Below, one piece after another: positions 11,625 through 23,148 of a stretch of 64,000 nt of DNA. Position numbers and translations under genes: made by a program. Source of the stretch: Arabidopsis thaliana (lineage: Eukaryota; Streptophyta; Magnoliopsida; Brassicales; Brassicaceae); the NCBI RefSeq assembly GCF_000001735.4, contig NC_003074.8:10664101-10728100 (forward strand), written 5' to 3'. The notes below the pieces were generated by a model. That model did no database searches. It saw only the letters and a list, made by a program, of their open reading frames with translations, and was not told the origin of the DNA. Positions within the stretch are counted from its first letter, which is position 1; each line of letters starts with the position of its first letter.

Positions 11625-12165
11625 TTTTTGGTATTCAAACACAAGAGAGAAGATGAAGAAGAAGAAGAAGCTGAGAAATGTCTGAAAGGACAACAACAAA
11701 GGCTTTATGGAAATAGAGTGATGCAATGCAAAAGCTCTGAGAGAGAAAGAGAGAGAAGGTGAGGATCTCATGCTTGAAGGCTCCTAATTAACGGTAATTG
11801 CATGATTGTTACACTTCATTAGAAATATAGAGTCTCGAAGTGCATGACGTAGTTTTGGCAACTATCATCTCATGTACACTACTACTGATTGTATAATACT
11901 TAATTCAGTTATCATGTATCGCTTGCTTCAGGTTGATGATAACATAAACCGACTTTTATTAAGTTTTGGTCTAGTTATGAACCATAAGGAACATAACTTG
12001 CACATGAAACCAGTAACATAGAATCAGAATTATTTTTTTAGTATATAGTTCTAAATTTTTCATTCTATTGACGATATGTTTATCTACCCGAATGGCGAAA
12101 ACCCGGTTTTTCGCTATACAAAAATTTTGATCCTTTAATAAGAGCTTTGATTTTACTTGTTGTTC
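11625..12165. promoter_or_regulatory. MYB35 upstream region and P4H7 3' flank
   Basis: The MYB35 leader (11625-11770) is rich in GA and GAA on the plus strand, i.e. CT-rich on the coding strand. A 30-nt block at 11802-11831 is repeated at 14943-14972 and marks the edge of the P4H tandem duplication (see findings). Confidence 0.5.
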
Positions 12166-14162
12166 TTAAGATGAGCAAGCTTTGCAACTCTTTCTGCAAT
12201 ATCCATGGTCTTTGTCTGAACCAACCATGTATGTTGGATTCTTCTGGCATTCCCCTGCCTTTGCCCATTTTTCGCAGCTCACATTCTCGTCCATACATCC
12301 AGATTGCTTATTAAACGCTCTTTCGAATGACTTAACGTGAATCCATCTGGTTGCTGACCATTTCTCTCCCTCAACCACTGGACAGCTTCCATGTAAGCTA
12401 TTTGAATCTGTGGTTGCATTTGGGTGAAGATTGAAGAACAGTAATGCATCCCCTTTCCTCGGTTTCACTGCAAAGATACATAAATCAGATAGAGCAATAT
12501 ACCATTTGGAAAAATAGTTATACCTTTCATTATCATTTAATCAAACTACTACAATCCCCATTTGTGTTGAGCTTTCACAATTAAGCCAAACGCATGTTCA
12601 GGATACAGTATTCTATATCAAGCAAGCTATATACAGTGATCTTACCTGCATAGCCTTGTTTTGCACATTCGGTCCAGCTATCGTCTTTCAACTGAGTTGC
12701 TTTACCCTACAAGAATGTGTGATCAAACTGAAATGAGGCTACTCAGGAAACGAAATCGAAATATTAGATGAAAATTTAAGGAACCAGAAGTAATATATGT
12801 CTTTACCTTCCACATGGGAAACACTGTTTCTCCTCCCTTTTCAACATTGGACAAGTACATCAATACTGTGGCAATCCGATGACCACCGAGCTCTAGATTA
12901 GCCTGGTCGTGAAAGTAGTCAAAATGCGGTTCATACTTTTGACCATTCTCATAATGCAATATTTGCATGGATTCACCATTCTCTGATCCGCAACACAGAC
13001 AAAAAAGAGATGAGAAGTTGTAAGCAACTAAAGTCTAAACAAAGAGACAGAATTAGGAAATCTATGTACATATGGCCAAAAATACCTTCGGGAAGAAAGG
13101 TCCACGCAGCAAGTTTTGCCTCCACATTACTTACTATATCATCCTACACATACATAGAACCATACCATTCAAACTCAAAGGTTAACAATCAGTGAATCAC
13201 ACAATCTCTAGACTATCCATATTTGCAATGAAGCTGCTACTTTGTCTAACCACAGAAACAGAATCCTACAGTATTGCAGGAAATGCATGTTTACTTGGTC
13301 AAGCGTTGATCAGTAACATAGAACTAGTCTGCCTAATTGCTGAAGTAATCTAACGGAGTACAACGCACACAAAAGCCACATTAGACCTCATAATAACAAT
13401 CATTCTCCAATGATTAGCACGAAACTCAACATCCAAATCAATCCAGATACAAAACCACCGCTTCTAACAAGTCATTGCAAAGTTCTACGATATAGCCAAC
13501 ATAAATTTCTATAGATGCCTACATGTTCAGAATATTAACTAACCTGTCGTTTGGAGAGAAACATTCCAGAACTAGTGCGTACTTCACTCTCAACACTCTC
13601 ACCAGAATCATTATCAGCCACCATTGACTTCTCAAGCTTCCCTTTCGCCTAAAAAAACAAATATCACAATCACAAAAACATTCTTTCATCATCATCATCA
13701 TCACTACTTAAAAAGCTTAAGTAAAGATGTTTAAGATTCAATACCAATTTGATAAAATGATCACATTCCTCATCAGAAAGAAACCCTTCATACAAAAAAA
13801 CTCTGCAAAAAAAAAAAACACAAAAAAATCAAATAAACAAAAACAAAGATTCAAAATTTCAGATAACAAACACAAAAGCAAACAAACCTAGGAGTCCAAG
13901 AGAGTTGAGTGACACGAGTTGGATCAAACCCAAAAGAAGAAGCACTTGTTTTCATCTTTATCACTGACCCATCTCTGCAAAAGATTAAATTTCTCAGTCA
14001 AAACCAAAAAAAATCGAAGAACAGAATTCGAATCCATCTCAAATCATCACAATCTAACCTAGTGTTACTCGATCTAGTGAGGAAGCGGTTAGGTGCAGAT
14101 GAAATTAGAGGGAGAGTGAAGAGAAAACAGAGGGAAAATGCGAGAAAAATCCGAGAATCCAT
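12166..14162 (-). CDS. P4H7: Prolyl 4-hydroxylase with ShKT tail, P4H7 (At3g28480)
   Basis: Eight exons: 14162-14059, 13974-13888, 13802-13745, 13648-13544, 13143-13086, 12982-12807, 12706-12646, 12467-12166 (951 nt, 316 residues). Signal peptide or signal anchor at about 1-23. The 2-oxoglutarate/Fe(II) double-stranded beta-helix carries iron ligands H157 and D159 (in EPHFDYF) and H242 (in SLHGSCPV), with K252 (GEKW) expected to bind 2-oxoglutarate. The C-terminal ShKT module has six cysteines (C274, C281, C290, C307, C311, C314). Such enzymes act in the ER/Golgi, converting peptidyl proline to 4-hydroxyproline in extensins, arabinogalactan proteins and CLE-type peptides. Next to its tandem copy P4H6. 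Catalytic residues are intact, so activity is expected. The gene number is from memory. Confidence 0.92.
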
Positions 14163-15049
14163 TTTCGTGAGAAAGACTTGTTGTTGGTGCGAAGAAGACC
14201 AAGACGATGAATTGTATTAATGCTCTACTCAGAATTGACCCAAGAATGTTTCTTCTTATCAATTTGTTTCCCATAGTTTTGAGATTTTACTGTTTCGTCC
14301 CCTTTTGGAGTATTTATGACGCCCACTGTATTTTTCTCTGACTTTGGCTTTTAATTACCGTTGACTTAGTTTACTTTTGTAGGTCGTAGTCAATCGGGCC
14401 TGCCCGCATCCAAACGGACCACTTGCATTGTGCCCGATTTTTTTCTGATCCGCGATGGACCTGTCCGCCGACGACCGCGGTCTTGAAACACGACTCGTAG
14501 GGGTGGACATTCGGATAAGCGGGTCGGATTCGGATAAAACCCTATCGAGTACAGGTTCTTCAGGTAGAAAAGTTTAGGATCCAATAGGGTAAATCTAAAA
14601 TATCGGTTCGGTGTCGGTTCGGGTCTAATCGGGTTCCGGTCGGTTCGAATATAGAGTTTTGGGCTCTTTTTTGGAACCGATACCAAATTTTCGGATGTAT
14701 ATCCAGATTTTTCGGGTAAATACCCAAATTTTCTGGTAAAATTTCGGGTTTTAGGTAAAATTTAGATTTTCGAATAAAATATCCGGGTATTTTCGGGTTC
14801 GGTTTCGGTTTTTTGGGTAGAGGAATTTTGGACCCAATAGGGTAAATCTTCGAGTTCGAGTTCGGTTTCTGGTCCAATTTTTCGGGTCGCTTCCGGTTCG
14901 GGTAATCGGTTCCGGTTTTCTTGCCCACCCCTAGTAGGTTGTATGATTGTTACACTTCATTAGAAATATAGATATCATCATGCTTCATTACAAAACACCG
15001 GGTTTTTCGTTATGTGAAAGAATCTAGTCACTTGTTGTTGTTCTTAAGA
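14163..15049. other. Inter-P4H spacer with degenerate GGTTCGG-type repeat
   Basis: Upstream of P4H7 the DNA becomes a low-complexity tract (about 14390-14935) built of degenerate CGGTTCGG/GGGTTTTCGG-type motifs, in places GC-rich. The same base vocabulary (AACCGAA on one strand, TTCGGTT on the other) recurs at 19660-20115, 40610-40760 and 63315-63410. This is a common class of plant intergenic repeat with no coding content; frames across it are artefacts. Confidence 0.65.
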
Positions 15050-16554
15050 TCAACAAGCTTTGCAGCTCTTTCTACAAAATCCAAGGGAAGTTTCCGAACC
15101 CACCATGTACATTGGATTCTTCTCGCATTCCCCTGCATCTGCCCATTCTTGGCAGCTCTCATGATCGTCCACACACACAAGTTTCTTCTTACCGAATGAC
15201 CTAACATGAATCCATCTAGTTGCTGACCATTTCTCTCCCTCAATCACCGGACAACTTCCATGTAAGCTATTTGGGTCCGTTGTTCCATTTAGATGAAGAT
15301 TGAAGAACAATAATGCGTCACCTTTCCTCGGTTTCACTACAATTAAAGATTACTTATTCAAATAATGTAATATACCATTTGAAGAAATAGTTGTATCTTT
15401 CATAAAACATAGAACCATGCTACAACTACAAGTGTGTACATCAAACTTGTATATATTTTACCTGCATAGCCTTGTTTTGCACATTTCGACCAGCTATCGT
15501 CTTTCAGCTGAGGTGTTTTACCCTATAAGAATGAATGATCACATTAAGTGATGATTTAAATTCAAAAACTCAAGTGATGATTTATGGAACAAGAAGTGAT
15601 ATATGTTTTACCTTCCAGTTGGGAAACACTGTTTCTCCACCCTTTGTGACATTGGACAAGTACATTAGTACGGTGGCGATCCGATGACCACCTAGCTCTA
15701 GAGCTTTCTTGTCGTAAAAATAGTCGAAATGCGGATCATATTTTTGACCATTCTCATAGTGCAGTATTTGTAAGGCTTCCCCATTTTCTGATCCACAACA
15801 CATAAAGATAAGATGAGAGTAAGAAACAGAATTAGAAAAAAAAAGAAAAATGTATATGCCTCGCGGAAGTACCCTCAGGAAGAAAGGTCCATGCAGCAAG
15901 TTTAGCCTCGACATTAGCTACTATATCATCCTAAAGGTTGAAGTAAACAAAACCAATAGTAACTTGGTCAAGACTCAAGCGTTTACTTCTTTACAAAAAA
16001 AAACACAGAGAACTAGTCTGTCTATTTAGTGAATTAAGCTAGTCGAATACAATAAAAATACATAGTAAAATTCCACTGCTCTCACCTGTCTTTTGGTCAG
16101 AAACATTCCAGAACTTGTGCGTACTTCACTGTCTTCACTCTCACCTGAATCAACATCAGCCACCACCATTGACTTCTCAAGCTTTCCTTTTGCCTAAAAC
16201 CAATGTTTACATCCACAACACAGTCCTATATGATCACAAAATCTATATAATTTTATGAAAACAAGAAAACTTAATAACATGTTTGATTCTATACCAACTT
16301 AATCAAATGATCACATTCCTCATCTGAGAGAAATCCTTTGTATAAAAATGCCCTGAAGAAACCACGAAATTCACTTTCTTTAACACAACAGAACAAAGAT
16401 CATGATTACGTAATTCAGATACACAAAACACATACCTAGGAGTCCAAGAGAGTTGAGTGATTCTAGTTGGATCAACACTAAAGGAGAAAGATGAAATTTG
16501 AGAGAAAATCAAGAGAAGAGAAAGGGAAAATGCAAGAAAATATTGAGAATCCAT
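15050..16554 (-). CDS. P4H6: Prolyl 4-hydroxylase with ShKT tail, P4H6 (At3g28490)
   Basis: Seven exons: 16554-16436, 16352-16295, 16193-16086, 15930-15873, 15787-15612, 15522-15462, 15336-15050 (867 nt, 288 residues). Signal sequence at about 1-24. Iron ligands H134/D136 (DPHFDYF) and H219 (SLHGSCPV), probable 2-oxoglutarate lysine K229, and a six-cysteine ShKT tail ending exactly at the last residue (SCKAC). Exons 2-6 match P4H7 exons 3-7 in size (58, 108 versus 105, 58, 176, 61), direct evidence of tandem duplication. The first exon fuses the parts that P4H7 keeps in two exons: the first intron and about 20 residues of linker are absent here. ATG at 16554 is preceded in frame by TTG and gives the signal peptide directly. 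Same reaction as its neighbour is expected. Confidence 0.9.
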
Positions 16555-17292
16555 CAAGAAATTTTTTCTTGAAAAAGAGTTTTGTTAAACAATTTTGTTC
16601 CTTATTTACTAATGATACCCAATGAATTTTTGTCCATATGTTTTTATTTCTCGTTGACTAGTATTTTTTACTTTTAATAGGTTCTTTCACTATTTTTTTC
16701 ACCGGAAACAAACTTCTGTTTTTTTTTTGGTTGACTAATAATAAAATTTTTGAGTTTTCAGATAATAGTAATATTGCAATACCAATAACTCAACCATGTT
16801 CCAATATAAAACATCAGTTACCAAGAGAGACTACCCTCCTTCTTCTGATTTCTGAACCTTTTTTTTTGGGCAACACCTTCTTAACCTTATTGTCATAATC
16901 AATTGTTATATCAATATCCGGATTCCGAAATACGATTCGATTCGATTCAAAAAATAAAAACATTCAAAGTTTTGATTATGAAATCATGTCTATTGACTTT
17001 ATATTAATATTTTCTATTTCAATTTAGATCTTCTTCCATATATATTTATTTATTTGCATAAATAAATTTAATTTTTCTTATATTTCTGACTAATATCTTC
17101 AGAAAAATATTGTGTGGCATCTCTTAGAAATATTTTAATTAATGAGTTTGAAATTTTTTATAATAACCAAATTTTTCTATAAGTTGGATTCTAACTCACT
17201 TATCCAGATCTTGTTATCTTGAAATTTTAACTAGTCATTAAAACTCAATATATCCTCATTAACTACAAGATTTTGGAAATATGTAAAAACAA
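16555..17292. other. P4H6 upstream spacer
   Basis: AT-rich intergenic DNA between P4H6 and the Helitron. The first 100 bases hold the P4H6 leader. Nothing else recognised. Confidence 0.5.
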
Positions 17293-17851
17293 CTAGATTT
17301 TAACCCGCGGTATACCGCGGGACAATTTATTTTTTAAATTAGTATATATAAAAGTTTGTAAATTAAATCTATTTATTTTTATTTTATAGTTTACAATTGT
17401 TATTAAGTAACGTCCTGCCAAACCCGTCTCGCCAAATCCGTCCCGTAAAAAAAACCGCGGTACACCGCTAATTTAAATATATAATTAAAATAAATATTTT
17501 ACGGGATTGCAATTGTATTTTGGTTTGTCAAACAAATATTGTTTTAAATAGTTGCCAAAATCTAGTTCAAATTTTGGAGAAAAAAGATTTATTGGATAGA
17601 TAAATAATGTATTTAGGTGTGTTTTGCTCATTTTAAGAGATTGCAATTATATTTTTGTTTGTCAAACATTTTTTGTTTCAAATAGTTGCTGAATATTGTG
17701 TGCGTGACATATGAGATTGGAATATTTTTAGTTTGTTAATCAATTTATTGCTGGAAAAAAGTTAATAACTAAAAGCCAATGACAGCCATTGTAAATAAGT
17801 CCCAACTCCAGGATTTATTTCATAAAATGACTGCAAAAATGTATATATAGA
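17293..17851 (-). mobile_element. Non-autonomous Helitron, 559 bp (copy 1)
   Basis: On the minus strand the element begins TCTATATATACATTTTTGC at 17851 and ends CTAG at 17293, with an 18-bp perfect palindrome CCCGCGGTATACCGCGGG (17304-17321) seven bases inside the end. It sits between A and T, the Helitron target, and makes no target duplication. There is no open frame, so it is non-autonomous. Its ends match those of the copies at 44526-45078 and 53695-54244. The interior holds a second CCGCGG-containing segment near 17450 that differs from the other copies. Confidence 0.85.
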
Positions 17852-18103
17852 TTCAAATTAGAAAATGGGTTTAAAATCTCTCTTTACATATAAGGCCCAT
17901 TAAAGACCCATAACTTAAAAGGCCCATTAAAATTTCCGGCTCTGTGTCGTGTACCGTACGTACGGAACAAAACCCTAAAATCTCCTCTCACATTATGGGA
18001 CAGAGACAACATTTGACCCTTAAAATTCACAAACTATAGATCTCTCCAGTCCCTTTCGCAAACCCTAGCAGTCGAAAGATCGAAATCGAAAACCCCTAAA
18101 ACG
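17852..18103 (+). promoter_or_regulatory. Ribosomal-protein promoter with site II and telo-box elements
   Basis: Two GGCCCA site II elements (17894-17899 and 17921-17926) stand upstream of telo-boxes AAACCCTA (17970 area) and AACCCTA (18061-18067). This pairing is characteristic of plant ribosomal-protein and other growth-linked genes (bound by TCP and telo-box proteins). The elements lie 35-210 bp upstream of the RPP2C ATG; there is no obvious TATA box. Confidence 0.75.
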
Positions 18104-18451
18104 ATGAAGGTGATTGCTGCATTTCTCCTCGCGAAACTCGGTGGAAACGAGAATCCAACCTCAAATGATCTGAAGAAGATCTTGGAATCTGTTGGTGCTG
18201 AAATCGATGAAACGAAGATAGATCTGTTGTTTTCTCTCATCAAGGATCATGATGTGACGGAGCTTATTGCTGCTGGGAGAGAAAAGATGTCTGCTTTGTC
18301 TTCTGGTGGTCCAGCTGTTGCTATGGTGGCTGGAGGTGGTGGTGGTGGTGCTGCTTCGGCGGCTGAGCCGGTTGCTGAATCTAAGAAGAAGGTTGAAGAA
18401 GTGAAGGATGAATCTTCTGACGATGCAGGCATGATGGGTCTCTTTGATTGA
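18104..18451 (+). CDS. RPP2C: Cytosolic 60S acidic ribosomal protein P2 (At3g28500)
   Basis: 115 residues in one exon. The N-terminal dimerisation domain (MKVIAAFLLAKLGGNENPTS..., about 1-65) has the typical P2 opening; a flexible Gly/Ala-rich hinge follows (about 75-88), then a charged stretch and the conserved acidic C-terminus ending GMMGLFD. That tail normally contacts translation factors, and its Met-Met-Gly-Leu-Phe-Asp is the plant version of the usual MGFGLFD. P2 pairs with P1 on P0 to form the ribosomal stalk, the GTPase-activating centre. Upstream site II/telo-box elements fit a ribosomal protein gene. Confidence 0.95.
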   Translation: MKVIAAFLLAKLGGNENPTSNDLKKILESVGAEIDETKIDLLFSLIKDHDVTELIAAGREKMSALSSGGPAVAMVAGGGGGGAASAAEPVAESKKKVEEVKDESSDDAGMMGLFD

Positions 18452-21415
18452 TCATTTGGTTAGAAGTTTCGTTTAAAGGTCAAGACTTTATGTTTCTGAT
18501 GTTGGTTTTATTGATGGATCTTTGTTTAATGTTGAGACTTGTGTTTCTGATGTTGGTTTAATGATCTTTGGTGGTGATGACTCTATGTTGGGTTTTACTT
18601 GTGATTTGAGAATTGTGGATGATGATGATGATTTTAGGATTTGAGATTGATAGATCATAGCGAGTTTGTTTATGTGATTTGATGCTTTTGGATCGCTGAG
18701 TAGTATTATCATGATTAGTAGTTAAAGATGGATATATTAAGAGTAGCCAGTGAGTCAAAATGTGAAAAGGGTTTGTTTTGTTAGTGGCTAAGAACACATT
18801 GGAGCAAATCTTTCATTTGAGTTTATGTGTATAGTGAGTTTGTTTATGTAATTTTGTATGGTTTTTCAATATGGGTTTGGTTTTGGTTTGCAAAGATGTG
18901 AAATGGGTTTGTTTTGTTAGTGGCTAAGAACACCTTAGAGCATATCTTATTTATGAGTTGATTTGTATGAATTATATAAGTTAAGATTGTGGTTCCATTA
19001 AGGTACACACCAAAGAGCTTATCTTTATAGATACTTGAAGTATAGTTTGGTGATCTAAATATGTTGCTTAGAAGTTTACATTATAACTATCCATGTAACA
19101 ACAAACAGATGAATTTTATCAAATATGTTTCATTTAGGAGATGAATTCTTGGTTTTGACATTGGCTGCATGTAGCTTCTCTTAGTACCCTTGTACTTTTG
19201 GTTTCACCTGCATAGAGAAAACCCACAAGAATATGACAGTCTGATTTGTCAGTCTCATTCTCAAGCAACATTTCTCTATCCGTTACTTTCATGGTGAATA
19301 ACACAATCCATCATCAATACTTTGTGTTACTCAGAAACTGAAAGTTATTCCGAGTCTTGCATATCTTTGGACCTACTCGTTTTTCTACCATTATTGCTGA
19401 TTGTTAAGCTCTCGCTACTTGAATCGGCATTGTTGGAGTGGGAAGGTTCAAAAAATTGGAGTTATGACTAGTTGTCTCTTTCTATGTACGATGGAGAAAA
19501 TGAATAAACAACTGAGAAAATGGCTCTTGTTTAGTTGATGATGCTCTTAAGCTTTCCACTGGTTGCCATATATGATTTGGGCATTTCACTTTGATCTTAA
19601 TGGGCCTTGTAAAGCCCAAGACTCATGATTATCTTTAGTTGATGCTCTTAATTAGGTGTGGGCAAATAATTCAAACTGTATGTACCCGACCAAAACCAAA
19701 GCAAAAATAATCGAACCAAACCGAAAATTTAAAAATAACCGAATGAAAACTAAATCCTATAACTGAAAGAACTGAAACCGAATCAAAATATTTAATGTAA
19801 CCAAAAATATCCGAAATATAATTATATTGTCAAAAATATTAATAATTTCTAGATTAAATAATTAAAAATACTTAAAAATTTATATAAAATAGTAAAAATA
19901 CTCGAAAATAACCACAAATATTCAAAAACAACCGAAATATCCCAAAATATTCAAAGCAAAATAACCGAATGGATACCAAATTTTAAAACCGAAAAAACTG
20001 GAACAAAACCAAAATCGAACCAAAATTTCAAAAATCGAATAAATACTAAACTTTAGAACAAAAAAAAACGATAACCGAATGTATACGAACCAAAGCCGAA
20101 TTAGATAACCGAACGTCCAGGACTACTCTTAATCTTTCCGCCACTTATGATTTGGGCTATTACTTTGTTTATAATGAGCCTTTTCAAGCTCAAGTTCATG
20201 ATTGTCCGTGAGATGAGAAACTGACTTGTTGGATTCGAAACCCTAGCTAGTATTGGTTAATACTTAATACATAAATGACCTGCATTGACATCATCATCCA
20301 AGAAAATAAAAATTGTATGCTTGAGATATTTAGTTTTCCTAGGTTTTCTTTATTTTAGTACCGAATCTTTAGGTGTGCCACGTTAATTTAGACCCATTTT
20401 TTCATACTTACCAACTGAGTCTAGTTTAATCATGACTATAATCGTATAAAATGATTCAGTCGACGTCATTGCGAACGTATATAAAATCATCCAAATTGAC
20501 GTCATTCCAAAGAGGTAAGCATGCTTATCTAAGAGTCCGAGCATACTAAACAAGACGACATTTTATTTGCACTCCAAATCAAATTTTGTATTGCCTAAAG
20601 AAAAACAATCAAACTCAAGTTTCTTAAAATTAATTTCATTCAAACTAATCACTTTCAATATCTCACATATTATTCATGCCATTTCTATTTGTCTAAACAT
20701 GATTTAAAAAAAAAAGTAAAATACAAAGATTACTATGCAAAAACTCTATAAAAAAAAATTCAAATTTCTTATTTATTTGTGACATCAAATTTTCAAAATA
20801 ATTTTTTTAATTATCGGTTGATCCGGTCAGTCGATAAAAACATAAACTTTCAGCGACCGTTAAAACTTTCCTACTACCGATTTAGAGAAAATCTTAGCTT
20901 GAAACGTAATTGTAACCTGCCTTCATGCAAGTCGCAAGATATGTCATCCTAAGTTGTATATGTTTTCTCAAAAGATGTATTTACTTGAGAAAATACGTTT
21001 CAACGTTGATGGACAACCAATTAAGAATCAAGCACCTTTCGTAATCAATTTAGGCTTATCGTCTAAGGTATACTGATTTACGACAGTTGACTAGACTTAT
21101 AAGGAACAAAATAATAGAATAATTTCGTCAAGAAAAATTGATTTTGGACTCATACTTTACATAATATTTTACTCTTAAATTTATTTAAGTGGCTCCTCGC
21201 ATGATCCCAAAGAGCAAGCCTAGACTATATGGAAAAGTTTCTAAACACTTCACCTAATCATAGAGACTAAGATGGTAATTCGTAAACGACAAAGCCTAGT
21301 GACACTGTCCATTGTAAAATTCCACATCATATTAGTATTAAACATATACATGTAGTTTCCTGAACACATGTAGTATCAAACACACTTCGTGGCTTCTTCC
21401 TCGAAACCTCGAGCC
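18452..21415. other. 3-kb spacer with local duplication and AACCGAA-type repeat
   Basis: After the RPP2C 3' UTR there is a two-copy direct repeat (18763-18850 and 18897-18968, see findings). At 19660-20115 lies an AT-rich degenerate tract full of ACCGAA/AACCAAA motifs. Two GACGTCA motifs lie at 20462-20468 and 20498-20504. No gene recognised; short frames have no identifiable domains. Confidence 0.5.
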
Positions 21416-21555
21416 TAGGATATAAATAGAGAGTGAATAACAGAGTTGTGAAACCAAATCACAGATCACACTTACCAGATCACAAGACAAACACAAACTA
21501 ATAGTTTCGTGTGACACAAGTAAAGAGTTTCGTGAGATAGAAGCAACACCAAAAG
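21416..21555 (+). promoter_or_regulatory. Core promoter and leader of At3g28510
   Basis: TATA-like TATAAATAGAGAGTGA at 21420-21435, about 120 bp before the ATG. The same TATA context (ATAAATAGAGAGTGAG) precedes the broken paralogue at about 43387, showing that the core promoter was copied with the gene. Confidence 0.55.
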
Positions 21556-23148
21556 ATGCTTGAAACTGGAGCCATATGGGGAATAACCGGCACGACGGTG
21601 ACGAGCTTTATGTTCTTCTGGGCGATTTACAAACAATACGTCCCTGCCCATTTCCGAGCCTATGTGGAGAGATACTTCCACAAGATGATTGGATGGATCT
21701 CTTACTACGTTGACATCAAATTCACCGAGTACACAGATGAAGGTCTGAAGAGAAGCCAAGCCTACGACTCCATACGCAACTACTTAGCGTCGAAATCAAC
21801 GGCTCTTGCTAAAAGACTAAAGGCCAACGAAACGAAAAACAGCAAATCTTTGGTGTTTAGTATGGATGATCATGAGGAAATTGAAGATGAGTTCGAAGGT
21901 GTGAAGGTGAAGTGGTATTCGAATGTGAAAGTGATTCAGCCTCAGTCTAATTATGGTCAACGCAGCTCAGAGGAGAGAAGGCACTTTACTCTTAGTTTCC
22001 ATAGGCGACACCGAGGTATGATCATTGAGACTTATCTTGATCATGTTTTGAGAGAAGGGAAAGCTATTGGATTGATGAACAGAGAGAGGAAGCTTTACAC
22101 TAATAACTCAAGTCAAGAATGGTATCCTTGGAGGTCAGGAAAGTGGAGCAACGTTCCTTTTCACCATCCGGCGACGTTTGAGACTTTGGCTATGGATCCA
22201 GAGAAGAAAGAAGGGATTAAGAAGGATTTGATAAAGTTTAGCAAAGGGAAAGATTATTACAAGAAGGTTGGGAAGCCATGGAAGCGCGGTTATCTCTTGT
22301 TTGGCCCGCCCGGGACAGGGAAATCGACGATGATAGCTGCAATAGCGAATTTCTTGGACTATGATGTGTATGATCTTGAGCTAACGACGGTGAAGGATAA
22401 CTCAGAGCTGAAGAAGTTGTTGTTGGATACAACTAGTAAGTCTATCATTGTGATTGAAGATATTGATTGCTCGCTTGATCTTACGGGGCAGCGAAAGAAG
22501 AAAAAAGAGGAAGATGAAGAGGAGGATGGAGAGGAGAAGAAGGAAGGTGAGAAGAAGCCCAAGGTAGATGATAAGCAGAGCAAGGTTACTTTGTCAGGTT
22601 TATTAAACTCCATTGATGGGTTATGGTCAGCTTGTAGTGGTGAGAAGATCATAGTGTTCACAACTAATTTTGTGGATAAGCTTGATCCAGCATTGATACG
22701 TAGAGGAAGAATGGACAACCACATTGAGATGTCTTATTGCAAGTTTGAAGCATTCAAGGTTTTGGCTAAGAACTACTTGGAGATTGAAACACACGACTTG
22801 TATGGAGAAATCGAAAGAAAGCTCGAAGAAACCGATATGTCCCCCGCGGATGTTGCGGAGACTTTGATGCCGAAATCTGACGAAGAAGATGCAGATATTT
22901 GCATCAAGCGTTTGGTCAAGACTTTGGAGGAAGAGAAGGAGAAAGCAAGGAAGTTGGCTGAGGAAGAAGAGAAGAAGAAAGCAGAGAAGGAAGCAAAGAA
23001 GATGAAGAAAGCAGAGGAAGCAGAGGAGAAGAAGAAGAAGACAGAGGAAGATGAGAAGAAGGAGAAAGTGAAGGCCAAGGAGGAAAACGGCAACGTTTCT
23101 CAACAAAATGGCAACTCAATTGATTTGAACAAGAAAAGTGACTCATGA
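21556..23148 (+). CDS. AT3G28510: BCS1-like AAA ATPase (At3g28510)
   Basis: 530 residues, intronless. N-terminal hydrophobic anchor (about 9-27, TGTTVTSFMFFWAIYKQYV), then the plant AAA-ATPase N-terminal domain (about 30-220). The AAA core follows: Walker A GPPGTGKST 250-258, Walker B IIVIEDID 297-304, a Lys/Glu-rich insert (about 313-340), sensor-1 asparagine N371, and the R382/R383-G-R385 arginine region; the lid follows, then a long Lys/Glu coiled tail (about 457-510). Related to mitochondrial BCS1, which uses ATP to move folded Rieske protein through the inner membrane; most plant members sit in ER or mitochondrial outer membranes, and several respond to stress or salicylate. Substrate unknown. 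Start chosen as the first Met, matching paralogues (MLE/MFE). Confidence 0.93.
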   Translation: MLETGAIWGITGTTVTSFMFFWAIYKQYVPAHFRAYVERYFHKMIGWISYYVDIKFTEYTDEGLKRSQAYDSIRNYLASKSTALAKRLKANETKNSKSLVFSMDDHEEIEDEFEGVKVKWYSNVKVIQPQSNYGQRSSEERRHFTLSFHRRHRGMIIETYLDHVLREGKAIGLMNRERKLYTNNSSQEWYPWRSGKWSNVPFHHPATFETLAMDPEKKEGIKKDLIKFSKGKDYYKKVGKPWKRGYLLFGPPGTGKSTMIAAIANFLDYDVYDLELTTVKDNSELKKLLLDTTSKSIIVIEDIDCSLDLTGQRKKKKEEDEEEDGEEKKEGEKKPKVDDKQSKVTLSGLLNSIDGLWSACSGEKIIVFTTNFVDKLDPALIRRGRMDNHIEMSYCKFEAFKVLAKNYLEIETHDLYGEIERKLEETDMSPADVAETLMPKSDEEDADICIKRLVKTLEEEKEKARKLAEEEEKKKAEKEAKKMKKAEEAEEKKKKTEEDEKKEKVKAKEENGNVSQQNGNSIDLNKKSDS

